Positions 63,661 to 64,000 of a stretch of 64,000 nucleotides of DNA are shown piece after piece (within the stretch, counting starts at the first letter, position 1; each line of letters opens with the position of its first letter). This DNA is from Comamonadaceae bacterium 2PF (GTDB lineage Bacteria; Pseudomonadota; Gammaproteobacteria; Burkholderiales; Burkholderiaceae_C): contig SCMV01000009.1 in NCBI GenBank assembly GCA_005502875.1, forward strand, positions 31,787 to 95,786. Direction: 5' to 3'. The notes under the pieces were generated by a model. It made no database searches and was not told where the DNA came from. It saw nothing but the letters and a program-made list of their open reading frames with translations. A program made the position numbers and the translations under genes.

Positions 63661-64000
63661 TCAGAGCTGCCGCGCGATCACGATCTTCTGGATCTGGCTG
63701 GTGCCTTCGTAGATCTGCGTGATGCGGGCGTCGCGGTAGTGGCGCTCGACCGCGTAATCCTGCAGGTAGCCGTAGCCACCATGCACCTGGATGGCCTGCG
63801 AGCACACCCACTCCGCGGTTTCGGACGCCATCAGCTTGGCCTGCGAGGCCTCCGAGATGCAGGGCACGCCGGCCGTGCGCAGGCGCGCGGCGTGGTGCAC
63901 CATCAGCCGCGCGGCGTTCAGGCGCGTGTGCATGTCGGCCAGCAGTTGCGAGATGGCCTGGTGCTCGGCGATGGGCTTGCCGAACTGCGTGCGTTCGCGC
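63661..64000 (-). CDS. acyl-CoA dehydrogenase, 3' part (runs off window)
   Basis: The visible 112 residues are the C-terminal helical domain of an acyl-CoA dehydrogenase. [35 protein letters not shown] and the [16 protein letters not shown] end are typical. The N-terminal part lies beyond base 64000. The catalytic base cannot be judged with certainty. It precedes the enoyl-CoA hydratase gene by about 100 bases on the same strand. Confidence 0.93.
   Translation of the reverse strand, partial: RERTQFGKPIAEHQAISQLLADMHTRLNAARLMVHHAARLRTAGVPCISEASQAKLMASETAEWVCSQAIQVHGGYGYLQDYAVERHYRDARITQIYEGTSQIQKIVIARQL

Overview
The window is GC-rich, densely coded DNA and looks like a chromosome segment of a beta-proteobacterium of the order Burkholderiales, in the Rubrivivax/Leptothrix/Aquabacterium neighbourhood. 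The genus is inference. Support comes from the mltA - Gcr-family membrane protein - apaG - rpe gene order (recalled as common in that order), many signalling proteins, and six proteins with PEP-CTERM sorting tails, which imply an exosortase A system elsewhere in the genome. I saw no rRNA, tRNA, CRISPR array, transposase or phage gene.

Layout. 1-2 kb: a PAS sensor kinase and LuxR-type regulator behind an excellent sigma-54 promoter. 2.3-3.1 kb: one AT-rich HNH-like gene, probably acquired. 3.3-5.4 kb: small membrane proteins, one fused to an XRE DNA-binding domain. 5.6-8.2 kb: three tandem PEP-CTERM paralogues facing a fourth. 8.4-12.6 kb: a nitrate/cyanate-type ABC transporter, a DUF1348 protein and cyanase, read here as a cyanate-use operon. 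12.6-15 kb: a metallophosphoesterase with a large uncharacterised C-terminus and a coupled small protein. 15.2-20.4 kb: a DUF481 outer-membrane protein, then a REC-HD-GYP protein next to an MHYT-PAS-kinase-REC-Hpt hybrid kinase, a likely c-di-GMP phosphorelay.

20.6-27.2 kb: mltA, the Gcr-family protein, apaG, phoD and rpe. 27.3-37.5 kb: two chemoreceptors that both carry a flagellar sigma-28-like -10 box, an orphan ParB-like protein, a lytic transglycosylase, small membrane proteins, an MmyB-like regulator, a flavodoxin and a Kef-type antiporter. 37.5-41.1 kb: an AraC regulator, an AhpD-like protein, a class I glutamine amidotransferase and an S41 protease. 41.2-46.8 kb: an ABC importer, an 8-oxoguanine deaminase-like amidohydrolase and a Rieske oxygenase, a candidate catabolic cluster for a purine-like heterocycle. 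47.1-50 kb: phospholipase C with a co-transcribed PEP-CTERM protein and a terminator.

50.2-64 kb: an aminotransferase, a solute-binding protein, a quinone oxidoreductase, a YegD-like Hsp70, an AraC regulator divergent from a Baeyer-Villiger-type monooxygenase, a CapA-like protein, another PEP-CTERM protein, UbiB, an intergenic region ending in a strong + strand terminator with no gene before it (a candidate small RNA), enoyl-CoA hydratase, and the 3' end of an acyl-CoA dehydrogenase that runs off the window.
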